Shown here in pieces: positions 31,626 through 42,240 of a stretch of DNA of 64,000 nucleotides. Made by a program: the position numbers and the translations under genes. The notes under the pieces are model-generated. The model made no database searches and had not been told where the DNA came from. It saw only the letters and a program-made list of their open reading frames with translations. The stretch spans positions 1,364,001-1,428,000 of the forward strand of contig BSBM01001387.1 of assembly GCA_027924585.1 (NCBI GenBank). Direction: 5' to 3'. Position 1 is the stretch's first letter. The number at the start of each line of letters is the position of its first letter. Source of the DNA: Larix kaempferi (Eukaryota; Streptophyta; Pinopsida; Pinales; Pinaceae).

Positions 31626-32750
31626 TGTGAGGTCAGAGGGAAACGATGACCGAAATACATTATAATTCCAAGTCAGAGGAGGAGAAAGAAACCACAGAAC
31701 CAAGTCACAAAAGTACCTGAAAACAACGATCAAGGTCAGTGAGCAATTACAATAGTGACATCATATAGATGTTTGGTGTGATACAATTACATGATCTCCA
31801 ATACATAACTGGGATATGTATATATAGCATGGCCACTGAAATACAAGCGTGGATCCATGTCAGAGATAAGAGATCATAGCCATAACAACAAGCTGGATCT
31901 ATGTCTCATGAAGAGACAAAAATGAGTGTGGCTCGGTCTTGTGCGCTTGGGTGATAACATGAATATAGTGATGCTATCAGAATCCCAAGGTCTTCATCCA
32001 AACAACCCAAGGTACAAACCCTAACCATGTGAATAAATGAGCTGAAGTCAAACATGGGGGGGTATGGTTTGATTACCGATCATTGATGTATACCATTAAC
32101 AAATGTGAGGGCTTCCATCAATAATGAAAATGGGGCCCAAGGTACCTAGTACATTTCAACAAGTGTGAATAAGTGGACATGAAGTCGAACACTTGAGAAA
32201 CCTGTTGAATAAGAGACATTAATGTATTCCCATTATCCAACAGTGAGGGAAACTGCCACTGATGACTGCAATCCCCTAGGTACTAATCAAAACTCTAAAT
32301 TTCATTCCCAGAGCATAATGATTTGAAGTGGATGGGAAGAAGTCCGCTGGAAGGAAGGCCTTAATGCATCCTCCATCATCCAACACGAGGAACACTCATA
32401 AGATTGAGCTAATTTGGAGTAGGACTGATACAAGATGAAACAAACTGACACAAGGATGGCCAACACATGAGGTCAAGGTAACTGCCAAATGGCCGACACA
32501 GGCTGTATCCTTGAATAGTGAGAACGACAAAAAAGTGACTTAGGCAGCTGTTAACATAAGGGGGATGTGATATAAACCTGCAATGTAGGAGACATTAACA
32601 GATTCTCCATATGATTGGAAGAATAACCAATCGGAGGAGTAAAAAAATTTGAGATCAGGTTCACCCAAAGGTCAAAAACTGAAACCCAACTGAATGATGG
32701 ACTCACATAAGTGCCGTGTTCAAGGACATGACTAACTTAGCTTCCTTTGA
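31626..32750. other. Spacer between Gypsy-B 3' LTR and the antisense gene
   Basis: About 1.1 kb without a coding frame of note on either strand. Relative to the antisense gene it is upstream, so it could hold promoter elements. Moderately GC-balanced compared with flanking DNA. Confidence 0.4.
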
Positions 32751-32752
32751 AA

Positions 32753-32761
32753 CTATAAAAG
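32753..32761 (+). promoter_or_regulatory. TATA box of the antisense extra ORF
   Basis: ctataaaag followed, about 20-30 bp on, by a pyrimidine-rich start-like stretch (cttctcttccc). It faces right, toward the antisense ORF at 33726-35262, and away from the Gypsy-B coding strand. Confidence 0.5.
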
Positions 32762-33725
32762 ATGTATGATACCCTTCTCTTCCCTTATTCTTTTTGTCAA
32801 AAAGAATATCCTTCTTGTTGTTTTAATGAGTCCACGAAAGAAACTCAATAGTCTTTCTTCATTTTTTACAAAGTTTGAAGAAAAGATAGACGAATACTCT
32901 ATAATACTGATCTCTGGATTTTAATATTGAGTTGAGATCTGTTCTTGCTCGCTGGTGTTTTCAATTTTAAGGAGTTTGAAAAAATTAAACAATAACTCCA
33001 TACACCTACCCGTGGATTTTACATCGAGCCCGAGTAGGTAAATGCTCGCTTGGTATTTTCATGTTTCAAGAATCTAAAAACACTAAAGAAGACTCTAAAA
33101 GGTCCCTTTTTCGTACAGTTAGTCTCCTCACTCGAAAAAGTGTAAAACAATGAGAGAAGAACTCTTCTAGCCATGGATGACTAGAGTATTCATTTTTCGT
33201 AAATAATCCGCAAAAGTCCGGAAAAGGGTTAAACTTATAGGGTTAAACTTATACTTGAGCGAATGTTCCTTCAATTCCTTTAACGAGTCTGAAGAGAACA
33301 AGTATGCTCGACAATCTTGTTTGTTTTTGAAAAGTCAAACAAGAGCTTAAAAAGACTTGAAACAACTTCAGGAATCATAAGTTCATGACCTGCCAGATGA
33401 CAGAATTCTAGACAACCAAATTAGTAATATATCACAAACTCAAAAGAAATTCTTAGATGACATGAAACAATGGATAGTACCATGCCAAATATGACATGTC
33501 AATGAGGTAGACATACCTTTGGAAAAAAAGATATGGTGAAAATTGCAATATATACTTCACCTAGTTCACCAAAACTTCAAAAAGATATTAGTGAATTAAA
33601 TGAAATATTTAAAACAAATTAAAACTATAGAACATTTAGCAAAGTGGGCAAAAATTTAAAACTAAATTTTATAAATAGTTTCAATTTAAAAACAATTTCA
33701 CCATTTCAATTTTTTAGGGAAAATA

Positions 33726-35262
33726 ATGGAGTGCAAACCTCAAACTTCTTTCATTCGTTGCGACCAAACCGGGCTACCAAACCAACTTCTGCTTTCACCA
33801 AGTAAGTTGTATCATCCTATACTTTCATTTTCATGCAAAGTTTTTAATTTTTGTTGGCCAAAATATTTTTTTATTGATATTTTAATAATGTTTTTGCGCG
33901 AGCACCACTGGTTTTGAAGGAAACTAGCACTCTCGACAAAAGTGCACTAGTATTCCTGAAACACAGTTGCGTTTAGGACGCTACTGTCTTAGATAACCAA
34001 TAGCATTCACCGCAAGAAATAGGGAAAACATTCTTCGATAGAATTTTAACAAGCCACATGTTGATCGTTCGATAGAATTTTAACAAGCCACATCTTCTTA
34101 ATGCATATAAGGTCTTGTTAAAATTCTATCGAACGATCAACATGCGGGCACAAATCCGACTGCTTGAAAGGTTAGTGCAGTATTGGGATGCCAATACATT
34201 GGTGTTCAATCTCCAAGGGGAGATTTTGGAACTTACTGTTGATGACATCTACTTCATCACGAGTCTCTCTCGAAGGGGAGATGTGGTGAATCTTAAAGGT
34301 ACCTCTCGAAATGTGGGTGCCTTGTCCGTGCAAGACTATATCAACACCTACTGTGTGGTGGGTACCGAAAAGACTGGTAGCCAAGTTCTTATTTCCACCG
34401 TTGCGAGCTTCTCATTAAAAGTCATCTTGAGTATTCTGAACTGGATGGGAGGAAGCATGACGCAACACTTGGATTCGAGGAACTATATGCATGTGGGCAC
34501 TGAATGCTTGCAAGGGACAGTGTATGACTGGTGTTCTAGCTTACTGGCAAACATGAAACTTCAGCTTTCCGAGTGCAAAACCGAGAGGATGAAGAACTTT
34601 GGTTATGGGAGTATACTTTGTACCTTTTTCTTTGAAAGGGTACCTGCATGGAGTTTGGGGATGGCCTTGCCCCCACTCAAACCTCGTCAGCCTATTATGT
34701 ATCGTTGGGGAGAAATATTCCTACGCTAGGGTGGTGGCGAAAGAAACTTATGCTATCATGAGGATGATTTATGGGCGTGGTGGGACCGATAGGTACCAGC
34801 TCTAGAGCAGTTCCCTTATGTGGGCATAGACTTCTGCAATGATATTGAGCTGGCTCCTCCAGGAGCAGCCTGGGGAGAGATAGGTAAGTTTGTTTTTTAA
34901 TAAATTATTTAATTTTTTCATTTTATGTATATGATTATTAAATGAGTTTGAAATACTGAACAAATTGTCTTTTGCAGATGTGGGGTAAAATGCATCCAAG
35001 ACACCCTCGTAGATTCGTACGACCAGTTTTTGTAGGGGAAGCTAATGCCATGTTAGAAAACATAGAGGGGAAGATGAGTCAATTGGCTCATGACATTCCA
35101 ACTTACAACATCGAGCGAATGCCACTCGATATGCAGGAGAATGTTGTTGGCGTGCCCCCAGCATGGATTCGACTACTAAGGAAAGCATCTAGGGTAGTCA
35201 TTTGCTACAGAGAGGCTGTGGCAGGGATGGTAGAGATAGATGAGGCCCTTCCTTCTCCATAG
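33726..35262 (+). pseudogene. Antisense extra ORF of Gypsy-B, plant-mobile-domain-like, with introns
   Basis: Proposed exon 1 is 33726-33801 (starts MECKPQTSF, ends at a consensus donor gtaagt). The main block is open from 34076; its core reads LLERLVQYWDANTLVFNLQG then ELTVDDIYFITSLSRRGDVV, close to the W..(E/N)T.TF.l..GE...TL.DV..(I/L)TgL..dG pattern of the plant mobile domain. A frameshift falls near 34690-34720. A gtaagt donor at 34884 and a tttgcag acceptor ending at 34977 mark a short intron; the last block (34978-35262) ends in TAG. The junction at this intron is out of frame as it stands. The gene lies on the strand opposite gag-pol. Its role is unknown; similar extra ORFs are known in plant Ty3/gypsy elements. 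Confidence 0.65.
34057..34144. repeat. Perfect 31-bp inverted repeat with overlapping 26-bp direct repeat
   Basis: Arms 34057-34087 and 34114-34144 are exact reverse complements around a 26-base loop. The left arm overlaps the second copy (34068-34093) of a 26-bp direct repeat whose first copy is 34034-34059. The right arm covers the beginning of the conserved part of the antisense ORF (the ATG at 34142 closes the arm). Confidence 0.9.
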
Positions 35263-35455
35263 GGGAAGGACATATATATGTATATTTTTAAGGTTGTTGA
35301 GCCCTTCTTGTATTATGATATGAAACTGTGACAGACTTATGACTCAAACTCATGTATTTTTTTATACGGCTTATATATACAGTATCGGCTTTATTTACAT
35401 GTGTGTACTTATCTTGTGCGTGAAATGATTATTATGGATGTGTGTGATGTAGATG

Positions 35456-35857
35456 TCAATCTAAAACGTAATTTGTATATGAATCAACTAGTGCATTTAA
35501 ATTTCTTGGAATGTGTTGATATGTAATGAAATAAAATTGTCTCTCAAGTAACCTAACTCGCAAGAACTGACATAGAAAAACATGATCTCTTACTTGATAT
35601 TGACCCATTAACTAAAACACAACCAACTACGAATCGAGTCTTACCTCCAGATGTGAAATGCCTTGGTAAAGAGAATCTTAGAGTAACTCTATGATCGCAC
35701 TGTATTCAGCCACATTGTTCATTGTGGGACCTAAACAATCCCCTCCCGAAGAGACCAGTTGACCAGTCGGTGAGTAAATAACCCAAGCAACTATAGGCAA
35801 CTAATGGGTGTGGCGACTAGAACCATCAAAAAATCCTATAAAGTGTTCATTCGACAT
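35456..35857 (-). pseudogene. Second RNase H domain of Gypsy-B, downstream of integrase
   Basis: A 134-codon frame on the minus strand from ATG 35857 to TGA 35456 with three internal stops: EHFIGFFDGSSRHTH at the first catalytic Asp, VAWVIYSPTGQLVSSGGD, then NNVAEYSAIIELL with the catalytic Glu, LEVRLDS with the second Asp, and a C-terminal part (QYQVRDH..., FITYQHIPRNLNALVDSY) including the His-loop region. This is a whole RNase H fold additional to the one after reverse transcriptase, as in the dual-RNase-H Tat group. In the layout I know best the second copy lies before integrase; here it is after. It would help remove RNA during reverse transcription. Confidence 0.8.
35530..35535 (+). terminator. 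AATAAA poly(A) signal on the antisense strand
   Basis: AATAAA 268 bp after the stop of the antisense ORF, on its strand. It falls inside the second RNase H region of the opposite strand. The match is short and could be chance in AT-rich DNA. Confidence 0.35.
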
Positions 35858-35953
35858 CTGAAACAAAAAGCAATATACACATAATACGTAATGACAACTA
35901 TAAGCAAAGCTAACTCTACAAAATGTACAGCTATAATGAAAAATCACAGAGGC

Positions 35954-37198
35954 CTAAGCGTAGTACTTCTTCAAGTAGAGCCCATTTCTAGGATCTGACA
36001 ACTTATTACCTTCATAATCCGTTAACTCATAAGAGCCCATCTTCAAAACCTTAGATACTATGTAAGGACCGAGCCACATTGATTTAAACTTGCCAGCTCC
36101 TAAGGGTTCCTTGTCTTGGTCATAAAGCAAAACAAGGTCTCCTTCGAGAAAAAACCTAGGTTTAACTGACTTATCATATTGAACTTTAACTCTATTCTTA
36201 TGTTCTTCGTTTGCTATGAGTGCATCACGGTGCTGTTCATCAAGATGTTCTAGGTGCAGCAAACGTTCTTCTAAGATTGAAGTGTTTGGAAGTAGTTGGA
36301 CAATGAACTTTAATGAAGGAATCTCGCATTCAACCGGGATGACTGCTTCTATCCCATGAACAGGCTGAAAGGGAGAGAACCTAGTGGCAGTCTTGACATT
36401 AGATCAGTATTCCCAAAGAGTAGGACACAGCATGATGTGCCAGTTAGTTCGACTAGCATTAACTATCCTTTGTAAGATGGTCTTCAAAGTTTTGTTAACC
36501 ACTTCGACCTGACCATTCGCTTGTGGATAAAATGAAGACGAATGTTCCTGCTGAAAACCTAACATTGTGTATAAGTCAGTCATCATGTTTTTCTGAAAGT
36601 ACCGACCATGGTCAGTAACGATCTCTTTGGGTACACCAAACCTAGCAATAATTTGGTTGAAAACAAAATAAGCAGTTGTTTCCCCATCTTCTTTGACAGT
36701 AGGCATTTCCTCGGCCCACTTGGTGAATTAGTCGATGACAACAATGATGTGATGATGACTTCCAGCCGAAACTGGATTACAATTCATGAAATCAATCCCC
36801 CACTTGGTGAAGGGGCATGCTGTAATCACAGGATGGAGAGGAGATGGGTGTGCTGTCATCTTTTTGGTGAAAAACTAATGTCGCTGATAGCATTTCACAG
36901 CTTTTACACAATCCTTGAAGATCGTGGGCCAAAAATAACCAGCACGTAGTATTTTCTGGGCTATTTCCAACCCAAAAAGATGACCCCCACAGGATCCACT
37001 GTGAGCATCATTCAATACTGTTTTAGATTCTTCGAAATTCAAACAATGGCATAAAATGGAATCTATCCCACGTCTATACATAGTGTCATAAATGATAAGA
37101 TAGTTATTTGCATGACTCTTAAGTTTCCATCGTTCATCCAGAGAAAAAGCAGGGGACACCTCAAAGTCTGGAGATATACCAAAATATCCCCGTACCAT
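35954..37198 (-). pseudogene. Gypsy-B integrase
   Basis: The zinc-binding part reads AHSGSCGGHLFG and then KCYQRH, where a C-x-x-C is expected and the second Cys is Arg. Core: WGIDFMN (first Asp), VTDHGRYFQKN (second Asp), ANGQVEVVNKTLK (Glu). Later blocks are ERLLHLEHLDEQHRDALIANEE and VLLYDQDKEPLGAGKFKSMWLGPYIV, ending NGLYLKKYYA with a stop at 35954-35956. Stops near 36875 and 36403 interrupt the frame. No chromodomain. Confidence 0.85.
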
Positions 37199-38663
37199 GG
37201 GTCAGAAGATGCAATGAGGAAAATGTGTTCATCCGGGAATGATGACTCTTCTTCATTGTGTACTATGTCACTAGGAAATTCAAAAATCAGTTTGGCAAAA
37301 ACCAGTGACTTTTTTGACTTAGCAGACTGAAAAACCAAGTCAAATTCCTGCAGGATTACAATCCATTTATTGAATTTCCCACCAATTAGACATTGAGTGA
37401 GAACATATTGAAATGGGTTGGCCTCCGCAATCACAGTGGTAGTTCGCAATAAGATATAGTGATGTAGCCTCTGAACAACATAGACAGCAGCTAATGCCAA
37501 CTTTTCCATGTAAGAATACTTAGCCTCGGGAGCTATTAAGGCACATGACAAATAGTAAATGACATGCTCTTGGAGCTTTTCATCCTCCTGAACAAGTACT
37601 ATGCCAATTGTGTATACGGATGCAGCCAGATATAGAAGGAAATCCTTTGTATATTCTGGCGGGCTCAACAAGGGGGCTGATAGTAATGCCTTTTTCAAGG
37701 TCTCAACTGATGTCTGAGCAGCCTCATCCCAGAGAAAGTAGGTATCTTGTTTGAGCAGTCTCATGAAATGTTTTGTGATTTTGGCATAGTTAATGATGAA
37801 ACGCTGTAAGAGGTTAGACATACCCTACAGACTCTAAAGTTGTCTTAGGGTTCGAGGAGGAGGTAGATTTACAATAGCCTCAACTTTCAGTGGATTGACC
37901 ATCATACCACGAATGGATACAATGAAACCCAGTAATCGTCCAGACTCGACGCAGAATACACATTTATTAGGATTCAATCGAATCTTGTAATATCTGCACC
38001 TTTCAAACACAAGTCCTAAGTGATCAGGATGATCCCGTCTCTTGCGAAATCGCGTTGGGAGATCATCAAGATAAGGTTCAACTACGTGCTTGATATCATG
38101 AAAAGCGAAGTTGATTACACGCTGAAAGGTAGCTCCAACATTCTTCAAGCCAAAAGGCATCTTCCAATAAGCGAAGGTACCCCAAGGACAAATAAAAGTT
38201 GTCTTGTGCTAGTCTTCAATTTTAATCTGAATCTGGTTATACCATGAAAAACCATCCATGAAAGAAAACATTTCATGGCCCGCACACACATCGATAATCT
38301 GATCTATGAATGGTGTGGGGTAGTTGTCCTTAGGAAAATATTTATTTAGATCCTGGAAGTCTGTGCAGAATTGAATGGTTCCTTGCTTTTTATCTACCGG
38401 AACAGGGTTTGAGACCCATTCTGTCATAGAAATTGGATAAATGAATCCAGATTTGAGCAACTTCTTAACTTCCACCTTAATGGCTGCTACTTTTCTTGGA
38501 TTGACTGGATGGAGCTTCTGTCTCATAGGCTTAGCATTTGGATAAGTTGTGATGAGATGCTATACAATGGCGGGGTCAATGCCGGGAATCTCCTCGTAAG
38601 ACTAGGAGAAAACATCACGGAATTCCTTAAACAGATTGGTATACAAAGTGATATTATTAGGAG
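37063..38663 (-). pseudogene. Gypsy-B reverse transcriptase and first RNase H
   Basis: Reverse transcriptase reads LHPVNPRKVAAIKVEVKKLL, FCTDFQDLNKYFPKDNYPTP, FSFMDGFSWYNQIQI, PFGLKNVGATFQRVI, catalytic YLDD (about 38080) and YKIRLNPNKCVFCVESGRLLGF. After a short break RNase H follows (37821 down to about 37300): TYFLWDEAAQTSVETLKKAL, LLYLAASVYTIGIVLVQED, VIYYLSCALIAPEAKYS, then an INPFQY-like block. A stop at 38209-38211 splits palm from finger, and a second near 37834 splits RT from RNase H. Typical Tat-like sequence. Confidence 0.87.
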
Positions 38664-38819
38664 AACAATTTGCCCCAATGAAAAGGTTTTCCATGACTCC
38701 AGGTTTGATGGAAATGTTGATCGGAATAGTTCTTGATATGTTTTCCATATTCCCTTCAGCACAAACAACTTTTGAAGTAGAAGGGATAGCAGACAAATCA
38801 ACATTACCACTGGGTCTCA

Positions 38820-39663
38820 TAGAAAACTATCCTCTCTCTATCCTGTCCAAATCAGGAAGAAAATAAGACCTATGGTGCATGTGTTCCCAAGGATGGTCTA
38901 GTCCTATCATTGCTTCCAAAATAGCCTCATCAGAGGGAAAAACAGTATCTAGACAATCAAAAGAGTGGGTAGAGTCCACTGACCATGCCGGTGCATAGTC
39001 CATATTTGACTCGACAGAGACCAATGGAGTCACGATATGTTCTGTTGCAGCATGTTCTGAATCTAAGTAGGCCACTTCTGCAATAGATAGGGGCACAACT
39101 GGTTCTGATTTGGTGGGGATAATCCATGGATCTGTCATTGGACAAACCGTGAAAATATTAGACAATGGACACTCTTCAGAACCAATAAAATGAATAGGAG
39201 AAGGTAGGTCAAAAGTGCCCATTAATGACCCATAGAGCCCTACTCCTAAACTCTCAGTAGCTGGGTGAGACTGATCAACCAACGGAATTGTTGAATCCGA
39301 TGAAGTCTGGTTGTTTTTCCGAGCAAACGAAAGTTGATCAACTATTATGATCTTGCCTTCATGAGGGAACATTAAGACTCAGAAAATGGCTAATGGAACT
39401 TCTTGCATTGTAGACATCCAACTCCTACCTAACAACAAATTGTAGTCAAGTGGAGCATTCAGAACTTCAACCTCTATAGACACTAGCTTACCATCGAGTT
39501 CAACGTTGAATGATGGTAAGACTCCATGTGGATGGAACGATCTTCCATCAAAGGCGGTAAGCAAGGTCTTTGAGGGTGATAACTCGGGTGCACCCAAAGT
39601 CTTCTAGCAATAAATGGACATTACACACATAGATGTTCCCTCATATACAACAGCTCGTCCAAT
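38820..39663 (-). pseudogene. Gypsy-B aspartic protease and linker
   Basis: The protease region shows VVYEGTSMCVMS where related Tat-like elements carry D-E-G-A-S, so the catalytic Asp is replaced by Tyr. It continues with LGAPELSPSKTLLTAFDGRSF, HGVLPSFNVELDGK and APLDYNLLLGRSW, the end of the fold. A stop at 39601-39606 and another at 39379 interrupt it. The following 181-codon stretch (39372-38827) is the variable linker between protease and reverse transcriptase, Ser/Pro/Asp-rich without a domain I know. Confidence 0.75.
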
Positions 39664-40195
39664 GGTCTTGGGACCATGGACTACTTCTATTTAGAGAGCG
39701 ACGTGGTATGGAAACCGAGGTTTGATACTTGACATCAAAACAAGCAAGCATATTGGATGAATCTACGCTCCTAATCATTGCAAGAAGTGCACTGCGTTGT
39801 AATGGACAACTTTGCAGTACTTCTAAAGTGGACATAGCACAGGGAGTTTGGGATAAATATTCCACAACATTGTAGTTGGGAGCAGCCTGCGCATTAGGAT
39901 TGTGCATAACCCGTTTGAATACACCTTTCAGAATGTTGGCCAGCGAATCTACTAGTCTCTCGATGTGGAGAGGGGTATATGATTCAGGAACATCCTTATC
40001 TCTTTGTTGCGAGTCCAAAGTATAATTTCTGGCTCGCGTTTGTAAAAGCACGTCCGAATTAACCATATGAATAAACGATTGATCAGCAGATGAGGCATGA
40101 TGAGTGCCCCCAACACTAGAGCTTCCAAAAGCTGAACCTTATCCGTGAGGGAATCGGTCTTTTAAGAAAGCTGGTTTCTTCTCATGAAGTAGCTT

Positions 40196-42240
40196 CTAGG
40201 CTTCTTCCATCAGAGGGCATTGATGGGTGAGGTGGTCCTCTTTGCATAACTTGCAATGGAACTTCACTTTCTTTTTATCCTTTTTTCCCTCCTCGACATT
40301 TTCTGTGTTCTTGGGATTTTGGTGGTTCCCCTCTCCTTTCTTGCCCTTCTTTTTATTGTGGTTGGGATCCCAAGGGCCCTTTTGATTTGTCTGCACTTGT
40401 TGTACAGATTCTGTTTGCGAAGGATAGGCTGCAACTGAAGTTGCTTCCACAGCAGACTGTTTGATAGATAAGGCATGAACCTGCTTAGTTAAAGCTTCAA
40501 ATGCTACATAATCTATTGAACCCATGATGCCATCAGCATGTGGTTGAGGCTTGGGTTTACCTAGATCTATTTTATATCTCGGTGCATCAGGAATAATCTC
40601 ATATAAGAGCCCATACTGAGCATACACTAGATCAAGCTGTTGGGTTCTAAGGATAGATTCCTCTTCGGAGGACACCCCATAAGTTGCTACATCCTTAGAA
40701 ATATAAGGAAGGAGTGATTTGAGATACCACTCTAACGGGAACTCTGGAGGGATGTAGGCTTTAATGAGCATCTTTCTCCTTTGCCACTCCTGAATATGGT
40801 CAGATAAGTGAGTGGTTTTGTTCTTTTTGAAGGTTGACAGAATGTCTGTACCGACATCATACCGGATAGGCAGTTGAAAATGATTTAGAAAAACAGTAGA
40901 TAGATCCCAAAATTTATCATAAGTAGCTGCAAGTAGTTCAATATACCATTTAGCTTCAGTGCTAGTCAAGGTTCTCTGAAATAGCTTCAATGTGATGGAA
41001 TCATCGTTCAACAAATTAGAAGAGCACCAAAGATGAAAAGTAGTGACATGGTCACCAGAATATTCACCAGTTTTACCTTCAAACTTTGGAATGTCTGAAG
41101 GCAGCTTAGTGGGAACTGATGGCCATGTAGGATTGTGGCGCACCGGATCGTTAGTAAGTTTTGAAAGATCTCAAAAATTCAAAGTTGCAGAAAAGGTAAA
41201 CGAGGTCGTGCCAATGGCATTTGGTTAACAGGAATTCGGTATTGGGAACCTCCCAAAACCTGGTTCGTGTACTGTTGATTGGGGTTTCCCCCAGCCATTG
41301 GTTATGAGTTAAAAGCGTTGTTAAAATTGCCCCATCCAAAAGAAAGAGGATTGCTTCCCGAGGTACTCGTCCATTGCGGCTGGGTGTTATCCCCTCTATA
41401 AGGTGGGTTTAAAATGTTACCACCCCCTCCAGCAAACATTGAGAAGGGGATGCCTCCTGTAGGTATATTAGATGGATTTACATTATAACCTGTGTAGGGG
41501 TTAAAACCAGGTGTAGTTGTAACGGATGTTGCTGTCATCGAACCCATAATAGGCATCGATGCAATAGGGATTGATCCTAAAGAAGTGGAAGGAGCAGTCT
41601 GTGGTATACCCTTGAACTCTTCAGTAATAGAAGGTTGAGTAAATGTCACTGCAGGTATCCCCATCAAAGGTATGTTAGCTGGTCCAAAATTGGGGGTAGA
41701 AACATTAGCTGATGTCGAAGCTTGTGAGCTCGACATGCCTACAGTACCAGCATTAAAACTAAAAGATGGGCTCAAAGAAGTGGTCTGCGAAGAGCTAGGT
41801 GTCGCAATGCTTGCAAAGGAAGAAGAGAGAACTCTTGTAACCATTGCTGTGGTGTGAGTCCGAGGAACTCTTGACTCATCTCCTGGGTTAGTCATGGAAT
41901 GAGCAGGGGTAAACCAATACGCACTATACTCAGGTTGTCCTAGAGAGTCTACAATTATAAGTAACGGATCATTTGGTCTAGCTAGGGGAGGGTTGAAAGG
42001 AGTCCTAAACTCTTGAGAAGTTCAGTCCTCAACCTCAATAGTATCAAAGACTTGTTAAACCTGAAATCTTACCTATGGTTCTCTAGGTACTTCAGTTTTG
42101 CCCGTAAGTTTGTATGAACCATGGTAATCCATCCTATGGGGTCGCGGTGGTGGTGGAGGCTCCACAATGAGTGGGGGAAGGTTTTGCAACCTCCGAGACC
42201 TACAAAGAGGTTGGTCCTCCACAGCTATATCAAAATCAAA
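40196..42240 (-). pseudogene. Gypsy-B gag
   Basis: Begins about 42240 with an acidic and Pro-rich stretch (EPPPPPRPHRMDYHGSYK), a Ser/Thr/Gly-rich part (41895-41302, 197 codons open), then the capsid part (41143-40196, 315 codons open): PTKLPSDIPKFEGKTGEYSG, HLWCSSNLLNDDSITLKLFQ, AKWYIELL, FLNHFQLPIRYD and LSDHIQEWQRRKMLI. A Lys-rich stretch leads to one zinc knuckle, CKLCKEDHLTHQC. The protein would form the particle shell and bind RNA. Stops at 42066-42040 and 41302-41304 separate the parts, so it is not functional as is. A 141-codon frame (40066-39641) continues toward protease. Confidence 0.85.
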
